Positions 1 to 9,666 of a stretch of 64,000 bases of DNA are shown in pieces. The notes under the pieces are model-generated. The model saw nothing but the letters and a program-made list of their open reading frames with translations, was not told the DNA's origin and searched no databases. The stretch is taken from positions 1,056,093-1,120,092 of the forward strand of contig JADWQD010000009.1 in assembly GCA_016110215.1 (NCBI GenBank). Reading direction: 5' to 3'. Position numbers and translations under genes: made by a program. How positions within the stretch are numbered: position 1 is the stretch's first letter; each line of letters starts with the position of its first letter. This DNA is from Capronia americana (lineage: Eukaryota > Ascomycota > Eurotiomycetes > Chaetothyriales > Herpotrichiellaceae).

Positions 1-1790
1 TTGCTTTCGACTAGGTCAGCGGCATTCCAGTACAGGACAAATGCCAAGTTCTTCAGGAAGATTGTCATTTGAGCGACGTCATCCAGTGGCAGTGAGCCCT
101 TTCGTGACAAAATACTTATCGGAGAGGTTGTGGTTGCGCCGAAGGAATGCGACTTGTCGTAGGAGAAGAAATCTTCATCATCCATAAACTTCAGAACGAA
201 AGTGTAAAGCTCCAAGAATAACAAAGTTATCCGCCATTCGTCTCGCCATTGAGCTATCTCGGCTTTGGAGACTTGGGCTTGACCAATCTGATTGGTGGGA
301 GGAGCAGCTTCTCGTAGCAAAGACAGCACGTTTCTGTGGTCTCGAGTGATCTTCCTGAAGACGCCGGTTCCTCGTGCCGTGTTCCAGAAATACTGAATTG
401 TCGAAACGTCTGCATTGCCGACTGTCTTGACGGAGCCCCGGTACAGGGCCATCCGGATATTCTGAGCTTGCGCCGGAAACGCCCTCAGCAAGGCAACGGC
501 GAAGTTTGCCAGGCGCTTCGCAGACTGGAATTCATTTCCCCCACCGTCTTCGGTTGAAGACTGGGGACCCATCTCATCGAGAACCGCTTGCAGATTGTCC
601 TGCTGTGGTATTCTAGATATCATCTCATGCACAAACGGGGGTAGAGGTGCTGCCGTGTTCTTGTTGCTGTCACCAGACATTAGTTGGTCGGTCTGCTCAT
701 ATCGTTCAGCGATCTCGTTGGCACATTCTCCCAGGAGTGCCGAGAGTGCCTCAATGTAAGCACGGTCGGCAGAGCCTCGCTGAACTGCGTCGTGGAAGTA
801 CACGAGATACGCCAATTGCCATAATCTCTCGGGGATGGCCAGGGTATCGATCTTCGTGGCATCCTCATCCTCCAGCAACTTGGTTATCGCGTTCGATAAT
901 TCGGTCACATCCAGCGGAGTTGCAAGTCTTGTCAAAATGTCACTGTCATCGGCGTATGAGGGTTGAGTCATCAGTCTAGTGACAAAGGCTCTGTACGCAG
1001 GCTGTTTTCGGGACGGATACCTCAACAGCGCCCATATTGTTTCAACAGAGCCCTTCTGCCACTCTTCACTCTTTTGTGACGCCAAGGCCAGTTCGATCGT
1101 CTCAAAGTAGAGAGGCGAGTCTTTCACCATGTCGTCTGATACATAGAGAGCGAGCATGCCAATAATCTTGAGCAACCTCGGCCCATAAGACGTTATCGAG
1201 GTCGACTTGTCAATGAGAATGCTCTTCAAGTGGCGATTGACGACCAGGCCCAACCGCGAGAGGTTGAACCTCCAGACATTGTCAACAAGCGACCCCAGTA
1301 GCCCGAGCAGCGTAGCGTGCAAGGCCTGGCCGAAGTAGAGTAATCTGAACGTATCTCTCACATCTCTGACTCGTGCCCGCCTATACTCCTGATACTGCAG
1401 CAAAAGCCTCAGCTGAAGCAGCAACTGTGATGGATTTTCATACGCCGGAATCGGAGCCTCACTGTCAACGAGTGCTTGGTAATCCACCTCCTCATCGCTC
1501 CCAAGTCTCAACCGTTCATTCTCATCCCACGATCGTCTTGACATGGCCTTCTCTTTTTGCCGAATGGAGTAGTAACGCCATACTCTCTGTATTTTTCGGG
1601 AAGCATTTAATCTGTCTCTTTCTTGTTGTCGTTTGACTCGATCGGCTTGGGCTTGGGCGACGGGGTTGTTTCCCGATGGGGACGAGCCTTGTCCAGGCTT
1701 TGAGAGCGCGGCCCAAGGATTTGTAGTGTTGCGGCCAGAGAGGTTGACTTGCCGGGCTTTGCGGGCATTGCCTGTGAATGACTGATGCAT
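1..1790 (-). CDS. HUL5: HUL5/UBE3C-type HECT E3 ubiquitin ligase, N-terminal part (runs off left edge)
   Basis: The open frame starts at the ATG at 1790 and has no stop down to base 1, giving about 596 residues without the catalytic HECT domain, which must lie beyond the edge. The N-terminus holds an IQ-like segment at about residues 65-82 (ASRKIQRVWRYYSIRQKEKA) as in UBE3C/Hul5. Much further on is a segment with LFLELYTFVLKFMDDEDFF and LPLDDVAQMTIFLKNLAF, which I recognise from the Hul5 family just upstream of the HECT region. Known family role: proteasome-associated ligase (E4-like) that extends ubiquitin chains and helps clear misfolded proteins. A second in-frame ATG at 1544 would remove the IQ segment, so 1790 is preferred. 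It diverges from MED21. Recognition is from sequence pattern only, as the HECT cysteine is not in view. Confidence 0.85.
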   Translation of the reverse strand, partial: MHQSFTGNARKARQVNLSGRNTTNPWAALSKPGQGSSPSGNNPVAQAQADRVKRQQERDRLNASRKIQRVWRYYSIRQKEKAMSRRSWDENERLRLGSDEEVDYQALVDSEAPIPAYENPSQLLLQLRLLLQYQEYRRARVRDVRDTFRLLYFGQALHATLLGLLGSLVDNVWRFNLSRLGLVVNRHLKSILIDKSTSITSYGPRLLKIIGMLALYVSDDMVKDSPLYFETIELALASQKSEEWQKGSVETIWALLRYPSRKQPAYRAFVTRLMTQPSYADDSDILTRLATPLDVTELSNAITKLLEDEDATKIDTLAIPERLWQLAYLVYFHDAVQRGSADRAYIEALSALLGECANEIAERYEQTDQLMSGDSNKNTAAPLPPFVHEMISRIPQQDNLQAVLDEMGPQSSTEDGGGNEFQSAKRLANFAVALLRAFPAQAQNIRMALYRGSVKTVGNADVSTIQYFWNTARGTGVFRKITRDHRNVLSLLREAAPPTNQIGQAQVSKAEIAQWRDEWRITLLFLELYTFVLKFMDDEDFFSYDKSHSFGATTTSPISILSRKGSLPLDDVAQMTIFLKNLAFVLYWNAADLVES

Positions 1791-2226
1791 GGTGGCAGTG
1801 GTGGCGGGGATTGTTCAGAGGGCTCTGAGTACTGAGGACAACGCCGCGGTGACGTGGGCTCAGGATCAACACAGTTTGGGGCGGGGACGGGCTGGCATGT
1901 TCTCCGCAGACGATTAGAGGAGAAGACAAGGAGAGAATAATAATGTGCCGACGACGGGAAAGACGACTGGGTGGTGTTGGCGTCGGTGTTGAGGGAAACT
2001 GCCAGAGGCAAATAGAAGAACAATAATTAGTTATTGCTCTAGCACCGACAAGGCTGACCTGATGACTGCCTGGAATCGCTTGTGGACATGTGCAATTAAG
2101 CTCCGGGCGATAACCCGCACCCCACCTAAAGCCTTGTCTCGCCCGTTCACTCAGCCTTGTCCGTCCGTACGAGGAATCTCAACCACACAGAGCAACAGCC
2201 TACCCTCCCACATCACCACCGCCACC
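1791..2226. promoter_or_regulatory. Divergent promoter region HUL5 / MED21
   Basis: A 436-bp gap separates the two divergent start codons. It is rich in C/T tracts on the plus strand just before the MED21 ATG. No individual element could be assigned. Confidence 0.4.
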
Positions 2227-2772
2227 ATGTCCTCTGACATCCTCACCCAACTACAAACCTGCTATGATCAACTCCTCACCCAATTCTTCTCCACGATCTC
2301 ATACCTCTCTCAACGCCACCCGCTCGTCGCGCCTGACCCCGATCCGAATGACCCTTTTACAAACCCACCCTCGGCTGCCGCGGCAGCATCTCAAACTCCC
2401 AACCCCGCCGACCCATCCCAAACTCTTTCCACGTCCGGAGTGAACCCCGGTCCAGAGGATACGGAGCGCGCACCCTACCCACTCCGCCCTGTATCACAGC
2501 AGACCTTTGAAACCGCTCAGCAGGAGTTGGCAGAGGATCTTGTGCTCAAAGGCCAGCAGATTGAGTTGTTGATTTCACGATTACCGGGGATCGGGAGGGG
2601 TGAGGAACAGCAGGCCGAGGAGATCAAGGCCTTGACAGAGAAAGTCAGGGAGATGGAGGCACGGAGGAAGGAGAAGCGGAGGGAGATGAGACGCTATGTC
2701 AAGAGGCTGGAGAATGTGGTGATGGGTATGGCTGAGAGTGTAGATTACGGCCATACGAATGGACATGGATGA
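2227..2772 (+). CDS. MED21: Mediator complex subunit 21 (Med21/Srb7)
   Basis: Single-exon gene of 181 residues. The start is the ATG at 2227 in a strong context (GCCACCATG). The frame is open upstream to an ATG at 2062, but the family N-terminus begins right here (MSSDILTQLQTCYDQLLTQF, then STISYL), so the 55 extra residues are probably 5' UTR. The conserved N-terminal helix is followed by a Pro/Ala-rich linker (about 40-95) and a C-terminal coiled coil rich in Glu/Arg/Lys (about 100-170), which is the expected Med21 layout. In the family Med21 pairs with Med7 in the middle module of Mediator and supports RNA polymerase II transcription in the nucleus. It converges on shugoshin with 242 bp between the stops. 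Confidence 0.93.
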   Translation: MSSDILTQLQTCYDQLLTQFFSTISYLSQRHPLVAPDPDPNDPFTNPPSAAAAASQTPNPADPSQTLSTSGVNPGPEDTERAPYPLRPVSQQTFETAQQELAEDLVLKGQQIELLISRLPGIGRGEEQQAEEIKALTEKVREMEARRKEKRREMRRYVKRLENVVMGMAESVDYGHTNGHG

Positions 2773-3014
2773 AGGCAAAGGTTGTGAAACTGTCATGTCA
2801 AAGGCACAAGTCCGTGAAGGGGAGGGGGGCGCATTTCTTTCCACCCCCAACTCTAGTACCACGCTTGCTTGAACGACAGAATAACCGCCAGTGCCGCTCG
2901 ACACTGGACCTATCCAACCTAAAAACCAACAAGGAAATGCCCGGACCACACAAAACAAGCACTGTGTCTCATAAGCGACACATCTCAAGCTCAGCAACCG
3001 CCTGGCTCAAAGCC

Positions 3015-5286
3015 CTAGACCATCATACTCCGCCGCCGGTTCAACGTCCTTTCTGCCCTCGAACTCAACGCGGATCCGGCATCAGCACCGGATGACGTCT
3101 CCTTGGCTTTCAGGTTCAAATTGACGCTGTTTGAGCGCTTGATGTCCCTCGCGATGTTGGCCATTTGCTCACTACGCGTACTGGCCGCAGAACTCGGGCG
3201 TGAAGGAGCATCTCGCACGGTGGATGGTCTTCCGTCCGAGACAGGCCCGTGACGAGAATCTCTATCTGTGGTGGAGCGAGTGGAAGAGGATGGCTGCACC
3301 GAGTGCCTCCGGGTAGTCAACCCGCTCGCAGGGGGTTTCCGTCTCGCAGTCGATGGTGCTGGATGGCCGCTTTGATTGGTGTCGGCCTCTTCGAAGGCCT
3401 CCGTAGGCGAAGATACTGGCGGGTCGAATAAACTGAGCCGATCGGTGGCTTCCACCATGCCTTCTGCAGCGTTGTGTCGCTCAGCGCTTTTCTTGCTGTC
3501 ACTGCTTATTCGGTCTTTCCTCTCCTTATCCCTCAGCGGACTGGCCGGCTCTTCTTTGTTGAGTTCCCTCCACCTCCCTTCTCCCCCGGCGTCCTTCTCC
3601 TGCTCAATATCGATCACCCTGCATTGATCTTCATTTAGCTTGACGTCCTCAGACTTCGCCCGATCAATGCTTCCTCCTCTGGAACCCGCAGTGCTTTCCT
3701 TGTTTCTTTCCAGTCCTTCCACAGCGCCCACAAGCTCTTTGCCAGGCCTTCTCATCTTATCTCTCAGGTTAGGCTCCGCATAGCTTACCGCAGCTCGTGC
3801 TCGGCGAGATCCCCGTCCGACGCTCCCGTTGAGAACGTCCTCGACCGAACTCAATACGGCCGTTTCCTTGGGTTGACGCGGATTCCGAGCAGAAGACTCT
3901 ATGGACAAAGGTGAAAGAATACCGTTGACTTCACCGGCTGGCGTTTTTGGTGGAAGCTCCTTCCCCCCGCCATCTCGGTCATCTGTGGGCTGAGCAAGGC
4001 TTTCCGTATCAATCTGTGGCGGAGGATTGTTGCGGCGAACAGGCCTGATCGCAGTCTGCTTTGGTTGCTCCTCTCTGTCATCCTTCAGCTTCTCGGAGAC
4101 ATGTATTCTTCTTTTCGTAGGTGAGTTCGTGCTCTTCGGTGCAAGAATTTTCCTATCTGCGATTGTGACCTTCCGTGGAGATTGAGTTTCCGTCTGTGCA
4201 CCTGTTGCGTTCTCTCGGCCAGGTGGCCTCGTAAACCTGGACCCTTTCTTTGTGCCGGAAGAGGCTGAGTTCCATATCTCCTGTCGACGTTGAAAGATAA
4301 AGTCGACCTCTTCACTCGGAGCCTGCTGTATAACTGGTTCCTCCAGATCTGACGCGTCAAGTTTCCGTTTAGCACCGGATTTCAGTGGCTGTTGGCTCAG
4401 CTTCGGTATCGGTAGCTCTTGTGGCTGGGGAGAATCTTCAGATACTTCATCGGCAAGCTCCTCAGGCGGTATCGTCTGCAGCAGGGCACTGGTTCGGCGT
4501 TTGCGCCTTCTCTCTAGCATCGACGGCAGTTGCGTAGCGTCTTCACTGCTAGTGTCGAGCTCCGATATCCTCGCCATATCCATGTCAATTGCCTCGTTGA
4601 CGTCGAAGTGTACTTCCGGCGGGGGTCCCAACTCCGGCGACTCTGACGCCTGCTGCAATGCCGCCTCCTCACGTAGTATAGACAGTTCAGCATTCTCCAG
4701 TGTTCGCCTGGGGTAGAGTTTGTCTTCGCGAATTGCAGGTAATCTTCCGTCATTCAGTTCTCCATCTGTCGTCGTTGCCGCCGCCGCCTCTCTCATAGAC
4801 AGCCGATTCCTCCATTCTTCCTCTGTAGCTGAACTCCATCTCTGCCCGACGTTGGCAAGCCGGCTCTTTCGTCGCCCTTTCCGTGCCATTTTCTCGGGTA
4901 TTCGTCCCATCTCTCCGACCAACTCGCCCACCTCCTCCATCTTTTTCTGTAATCGATCTCTCAGGTCGAGAATCTCCCTGTTGATGCTGCTTGCGGCACG
5001 CCATCGCTCTGCTTCCGCCTGAGCGGCAATAGCTTGTTCACGCAGAGAGATATTGTCAGCGACGAGGCGGGAGATCTCAGTTTCGAGGTTACGGATACGC
5101 TGCGACTGAGTTGAGTTTACCCGGGCGATCTCGCGGTTTTGGCGGATGAAGCGGCGTTTTACTGCGACTGTGTCAGAAGCGGCGCCACCAACGCGAGGGA
5201 CAAGCGCTTAGATGGAATGGTTAGAACTTACATGCATCAAAACTTTCGGCTGGCGGAGCTGGAGGCTGCTCATTGAGTTTGGCCAT
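3015..5286 (-). CDS. SGO1: Shugoshin (centromere cohesion protector), 2 exons
   Basis: Spliced protein of 733 residues: exon 1 5286-5232, intron 5231-5162 (GTAAGT..CAG), exon 2 5161-3015. After the splice the N-terminus reads ALKRRFIRQNREIARVNSTQ followed by a long coiled coil to about residue 100, the PP2A/cohesin-protecting region of the family. The C-terminal shugoshin basic motif RGSRRARAAVSYAEPNLR followed by DKMRRPGK lies at about residues 468-492. Between them is a long charged, probably disordered region. Known role: protects centromeric cohesin and senses tension, reading phosphorylated histone H2A through the basic motif. Exon 2 could also start six bases earlier (second acceptor at 5168), adding two residues without changing frame. 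It is divergent from DAD2, another mitotic gene. Confidence 0.93.
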
Positions 5287-5794
5287 TGCATGTCAATCTG
5301 TCGTGGCAGTGAGGCAGGGAAAGCGGAGGTGCCAGAATACACCCCCGAGTAGGAGAGTGTAATGGTCTTGGGGCTCGAGGCGGGCACTGTAGCTACGGTA
5401 TGCGGCAATATGCAATAGAGCGAAGCCAAAGGGCGAGCGAGCACCGCACGTTGATTGTCCATAATGATGCGTGGCCAAAAGCAGCATGCACAACAAAAGA
5501 CCTATTTGAGACTAGCTCGCACCGCCCGTCCAATCGCACACGCGATGTGAACAACTCAAAATTCCGCGCACCCCTCACTCCTCGTACTCACCGCGCGATT
5601 CATCAGTGCCGCTGTTATCCACCTACCAAGACTCAACACCACGGCCCAATTCGCGTGGCTCTCCAAAGGAAGAAGTGCCATACCCCTCGCCCAGGATCCG
5701 AAGCGGCATCACGACCAAACTGAAGGAATCCCCGACTTGCTTATCCGAAGCCGCGCGACCAGCGTAAGAAATACAAGCCCTAGCTTCGAGCGCC
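5287..5794. promoter_or_regulatory. Divergent promoter region SGO1 / DAD2
   Basis: A 508-bp gap between two divergent mitotic genes, likely holding both promoters. I see no unambiguous element in it. Confidence 0.4.
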
Positions 5795-6292
5795 ATGGCC
5801 CAGCCCACTCGCTCGTTCACCACGAACCCAAACACAGGGACGTTCCCAAACACGAGCCGCTCAAGCCTGATTCAAAACCCACACGGCCCCTCCTCAGCAC
5901 TGCACGCCCGCATCGCGCAAAAACGTCAAGAACTCCACAACCTGACGCAGCTGCGCGATCTGTCCGCCGAACTGACCGCCCAGCTGGAGACCCTCCAGGC
6001 GAGACTCGGGCAGTTGAAGGACGGGGCCCAGAGCGTGGGCCTCGTGCTCGCGAACTGGGAAAACGTGCTAGGTGTGATTCGGATGGTAGGGACTAAGGCG
6101 CCGGTGCCGATGCCGATGCCAGCATCAAGCGCCGAGGATGATATTGATAGAGGGGAAGAGGAGAACGGAAACGGAGCGACTGACCGGGAACAAAATCGCC
6201 GTGACCAGCAGCAGCAGCAACAACCGCAATTGGAGTTGCCGGTTCCGCTGGTGAGGATACCTGTGCAGTCGAAGCCGGGGGTGGGAGGATGA
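5795..6292 (+). CDS. DAD2: DASH complex subunit Dad2
   Basis: Single-exon gene of 165 residues starting at the ATG at 5795 (GCGCCATGG). The Dad2 core lies at about residues 37-97: ARIAQKRQELHNLTQLRDLS followed by a coiled coil and GLVLANWENVLGVIRM, which matches the fungal family closely. The C-terminal 65 residues are low complexity with a Gln run and a Pro/Val end. Dad2 is a small subunit of the fungal DASH/Dam1 ring that couples kinetochores to spindle microtubules. It is head to head with shugoshin. The family is usually about 100-140 residues; the extra length is the Gln-rich tail. Confidence 0.93.
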   Translation: MAQPTRSFTTNPNTGTFPNTSRSSLIQNPHGPSSALHARIAQKRQELHNLTQLRDLSAELTAQLETLQARLGQLKDGAQSVGLVLANWENVLGVIRMVGTKAPVPMPMPASSAEDDIDRGEEENGNGATDREQNRRDQQQQQQPQLELPVPLVRIPVQSKPGVGG

Positions 6293-7305
6293 AATGAGAC
6301 TCGACATATCAACCGCCTAGGGACAAACGACAGACCAACACAAAAATCTACTAAAGTACCGGAGCCGCGAACCATCCAACCGATCCCGAGGAAAGCAGAT
6401 GGAGAGACTATCCAAACGAAGTCACTCTGACTATGGATAGAGTCGCCACGGGCAGATGATAGGACAAGTGCTTAGCGAGAGAAAACTGTCTCTCTCTCTG
6501 TCTCTATCTACCCTTCTTCGAGGACTCCAACACGCGTGGTAGTATAGGATAGGGTAGGACAGGGCAGGACAGGACAGGGCAGAGAAGGCCTTCCAGCCAT
6601 GAATCCAACAATCCAAAAATCCAACAACCGCAATTATCTAGCATCCATCCCTCCATCCCTCCATCCAATCAGCCATGCGTCAAAACAATCATCTAACCAA
6701 ACCGGCCAAATCAGCAAAAGCGATCCAATCCAGGGCATTGCGCCGTGCTACTTTACGATCTGCTATGCTATACCACGTTACGCTATACATACTGCGCTGC
6801 GCTGGCTACGCTGCCGAGAGAAGAAGGGGAGGGGCCCCAGGAGATGGCGGGACGATGAATGCCCTAGATTACGGTTTTACGAAGAGAAATGTATGACGAC
6901 AAGGCAAGACAAAATCAGTCAATGAACTGATCGTGTATTGATTCTAATCAGTCCGTAGTATTCAAGCTACGTACAGTCTGTCGATCAAGGCTACGTATCC
7001 ATCCACCATAGGTTAGGCTCCTAGGGCAAGAAGGCCTTGACGTTCTAACGAGTGACGACCAGTTAGTGGATTGATTGATTCTCGAATGCTCATAAAAGAC
7101 TCGAATGGCAGCGGGGACGTGTCGTTCCAGCTTTAGCTTCAGCTTCAAGTCCAACAATCATAGAGTACTCCATTGCCATTCCCTTGCCAACACCAACACC
7201 AACGCTTGAGGAACAGGGCTGGAAATCCAATCGCATAATTTCACGCCTAGCGTACCGGCCATACCGTCTCCGAGTGTCGATCCACACAGCGGCGACCATA
7301 TCAGC
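6293..7305. other. Gene-free interval, 3' flanks of DAD2 and of the KEN-box gene
   Basis: About 1 kb without a convincing gene. It contains a purine-rich simple stretch at about 6538-6585 made of imperfect GGACAGG/GGGCAGG units and a short CCATCCCTCCAT run near 6650. Small ORFs here lack any family signal. Confidence 0.5.
6538..6590. repeat. Imperfect GGACAGGGCA-type simple repeat
   Basis: The plus strand shows successive units of roughly five bases based on AGGRYAGG: tataggatagggtaggacag, followed by further ggcaggacaggacaggg copies. It is a short, degenerate purine-rich tract in the 3' flank of DAD2. Confidence 0.6.
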
Positions 7306-9111
7306 CTATGAAGCAGCGGCGACCATGCCCGTAGCCGTACCATCATCGCCTCCTCCCACCTGCTGCTGCTCAACACTCCCGCCTGCCCTGGTAGCTATGA
7401 TCTTAGCCTGTGCTTGCTGGGCAATCTTCTTCTTTTGCTTCTCTGCCCACTCGCGACTGGCCTGTCTGCCTCTCTCCGCGGCCGCCGCCCTGGCCTTCCG
7501 TGTGGCGTCCTCCTTCTCCCGTCGTTCCTTCTCCGCGCGTTCGAGTTCGGCTTTGGTGCGCCCGAAGACTTCTTTGCCCTTAGCCTTCTGATGGACGACG
7601 TCGTCTTTGGTGATGGCAGACTTTTGACCAGTCGTTAGAATGAGGGACGAGACACGTGGCTTTTGGGAACCAGCTGAGGTGGTCAGAGTGGTGGTGGTAC
7701 GGCGAACGCTGGAGTTCGCTTTTGTGGTGGTTGCATCTCCCGCTTTGGGCTTTACACCTAGCGACGAGGGACGTGGTTTTGGCTGGGAAACGGAAGCAGG
7801 CTTGGGGGCAACATTCTCCTTGTTAAGTCCGTTGGCGTAGATACTCATCCTCGCTTGGCTGGCCTTGTTCTCTCTTGGGACGACGCTGGGTCGAGCTACT
7901 TTGGCAGGCACGGGACGAGCCTTGAACACCTTCTTTTCCTTCTCAGCTTCCTCTTCCCGCTTGAGCCGCTCTTCACGGTGTGCCTTCAACTTGGCGGAAA
8001 TGGCCTCTCCTGGGAGTTGAAATGTTGGCTTGGTGGGAGGTTTGCTGGATTTGGTCGGCACAAAAGGTGGCCTGCTAGTGGACAAGTTCTCACTAGGAAC
8101 GCGCTTCTTGGTGGTATTCGGCAGGCTCTTAACTGGGGAATTCGAGAACGAGAGCGACGGTGGTGCAGGTTGGGCGGAAGTGGGTCGGGAATTGCGCCCG
8201 TCAAGAATTGGTTTCTTGACTGGCTTCGCACTGACTGTGGGCTTGACTGTAGGTTTGACGGAGGATTGTCGGGAGACGGTTGGCTTCGGGCGGTCGCTGG
8301 ATTTAGGCAGTGGTCGCGTCTTCGTAGGCGAGATACGCTGCGTTCGTGCTGGGCTTGGCCCAGGCTTCTTGGATGATCTCAAGGTAGGGCCCTCTGATGG
8401 AACATTGATCCGGGCGGGGGTTTCCTTCCTGGACTTGACTGGGGACTCCATCTTCATGTCTTCCATGGCCGGGAGCGTCTCGGCAATCTTTTCAATTGCG
8501 TCTTCCAACGCGTCGATGGCCTCGACTGAGTCTTCAATCCGTGATCTACGCGATGTGACCTGTTCGACAAACGAGTCGGGCGACTTGTTCTCATTCTCGA
8601 ACGACAACATTCTTCCTGGGGTCCTCGAGGTAATCTTCTCGACAAATGAGTCTTCGGAAGTGTTGACAGTCGGAGCTGGTGTTTCTTCTACAGGCTTATG
8701 GATATCTGGGTTGAATTTGGGTGTCTTTGGAGCATCAACCAGAGTGTGCTGCGGTGTGGACTCCGAGTCGAGGGCAGCGTACTCTTCAATTGGCGCGTCA
8801 ATTCGCTCTGGCGAGAGTTCGTCGTGGGTAGTAGCGTTCGCCTCGACCGTCTCCTTCTTTGTCTGTCTACCCTTCTTCTTGCCTTGAGCCTTCTTGATTG
8901 ACACACCCGACTCGTCCGCAAAAGGATCTTCGTGGCTCGGCGGGTTAGTGTCGGTAGTGATGTCTTTCAACGGCGGCCGACTCAAGTCCTCCTCGTTGGC
9001 GTTGCTGTCAGGAGAAATGTGGAAGGCGTCCGCGTCGGCATCCTCGTGGATGAGTTGGAATTGCGGATCTTCTTGAACCTGAGCTCGTAAAGCTGCACGA
9101 GTCACGCGCAT
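7306..9111 (-). CDS. Basic, disordered KEN-box protein with a TPX2-like motif
   Basis: Intronless frame of 601 residues from the ATG at 9111 (MRVTRAALRAQ). An upstream in-frame ATG at 9141 adds only ten residues and the family-like N-terminus starts at MRVTRAALRAQ. The middle is Ser/Pro/Lys/Thr-rich and probably disordered. Near residues 375-430 lies a charged helix (AKLKAHREERLKREEEAEKE) ending in VFKARPVPAKV, which resembles the TPX2/WVD2 microtubule-binding motif. A KEN sequence (GLNKENVAP) follows, the degradation signal used by APC/C. A Lys/Arg/Glu-rich helix closes the C-terminus. I infer a spindle- or microtubule-associated protein, but no enzymatic domain is visible. It lies next to two mitotic genes, which may be chance. 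Confidence 0.7.
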   Translation of the reverse strand: MRVTRAALRAQVQEDPQFQLIHEDADADAFHISPDSNANEEDLSRPPLKDITTDTNPPSHEDPFADESGVSIKKAQGKKKGRQTKKETVEANATTHDELSPERIDAPIEEYAALDSESTPQHTLVDAPKTPKFNPDIHKPVEETPAPTVNTSEDSFVEKITSRTPGRMLSFENENKSPDSFVEQVTSRRSRIEDSVEAIDALEDAIEKIAETLPAMEDMKMESPVKSRKETPARINVPSEGPTLRSSKKPGPSPARTQRISPTKTRPLPKSSDRPKPTVSRQSSVKPTVKPTVSAKPVKKPILDGRNSRPTSAQPAPPSLSFSNSPVKSLPNTTKKRVPSENLSTSRPPFVPTKSSKPPTKPTFQLPGEAISAKLKAHREERLKREEEAEKEKKVFKARPVPAKVARPSVVPRENKASQARMSIYANGLNKENVAPKPASVSQPKPRPSSLGVKPKAGDATTTKANSSVRRTTTTLTTSAGSQKPRVSSLILTTGQKSAITKDDVVHQKAKGKEVFGRTKAELERAEKERREKEDATRKARAAAAERGRQASREWAEKQKKKIAQQAQAKIIATRAGGSVEQQQVGGGDDGTATGMVAAAS

Positions 9112-9666
9112 GATGAAGGTTCGGTTTAATAGGTTGTGCACGGAGGAAAAGTTGCAGTGAGCTAAGTGCCGAGTTCTGATGATGATACTGAAAGTTGAGT
9201 CCTGTCTTACTCTGAGGATCGAGGGATGAACATCTGTGACGCGCTTTGTTTGGAAGGGCGCGCCCCAGCAACGGGGGTGGAGCCGCTGCTTTAACCGAGA
9301 TAACGTACACTAAGCCGTTCATGGGACTCTCCTCAGCCTTGCCTCACAGCCTCGCTTCAACACTTCACTTCGCCGTACTCGAAAAGATCAAAACGATATA
9401 ATTTGGTTGTGAACTGTTGGGTTCCAGCAACAGCCTTCGAACTGGGATGCTGCCTCTATGTGCGCGTGTGTAGTGTATATTGTGCGAACAAGATGGAGTT
9501 TTTATTCTTCTCCTGGAGTCTGCGCAAATTCTCGATTGCACGATGTCTATCCCTGATGCGCACTTGCATCGCACGACATGGTCATAGTAAAAGAAGTTAA
9601 ATCGTGCCCGTTCCCCTCTCCCTCTCCGTCAATGACATGTCTGCTGCCATCTCCTCTTCTACTGAA
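9112..9666. other. Interval between the KEN-box gene and the STAND gene
   Basis: 555 bp holding the upstream region of the KEN-box gene and the 3' flank of the STAND gene, both transcribed leftwards. No gene or clear element was seen. Confidence 0.45.

Noticed and set aside
1522..2023. Overlapping minus-strand frames of 135-138 codons upstream of HUL5
   Set aside because: They run in other frames over the HUL5 N-terminal exon and its 5' flank; the HUL5 frame with the IQ motif explains the sequence.
8030..8887. Plus-strand frame of 285 codons opposite the KEN-box gene
   Set aside because: Mirror of a Ser/Pro/Lys-rich coding region; Gly/Leu-rich output without any domain.
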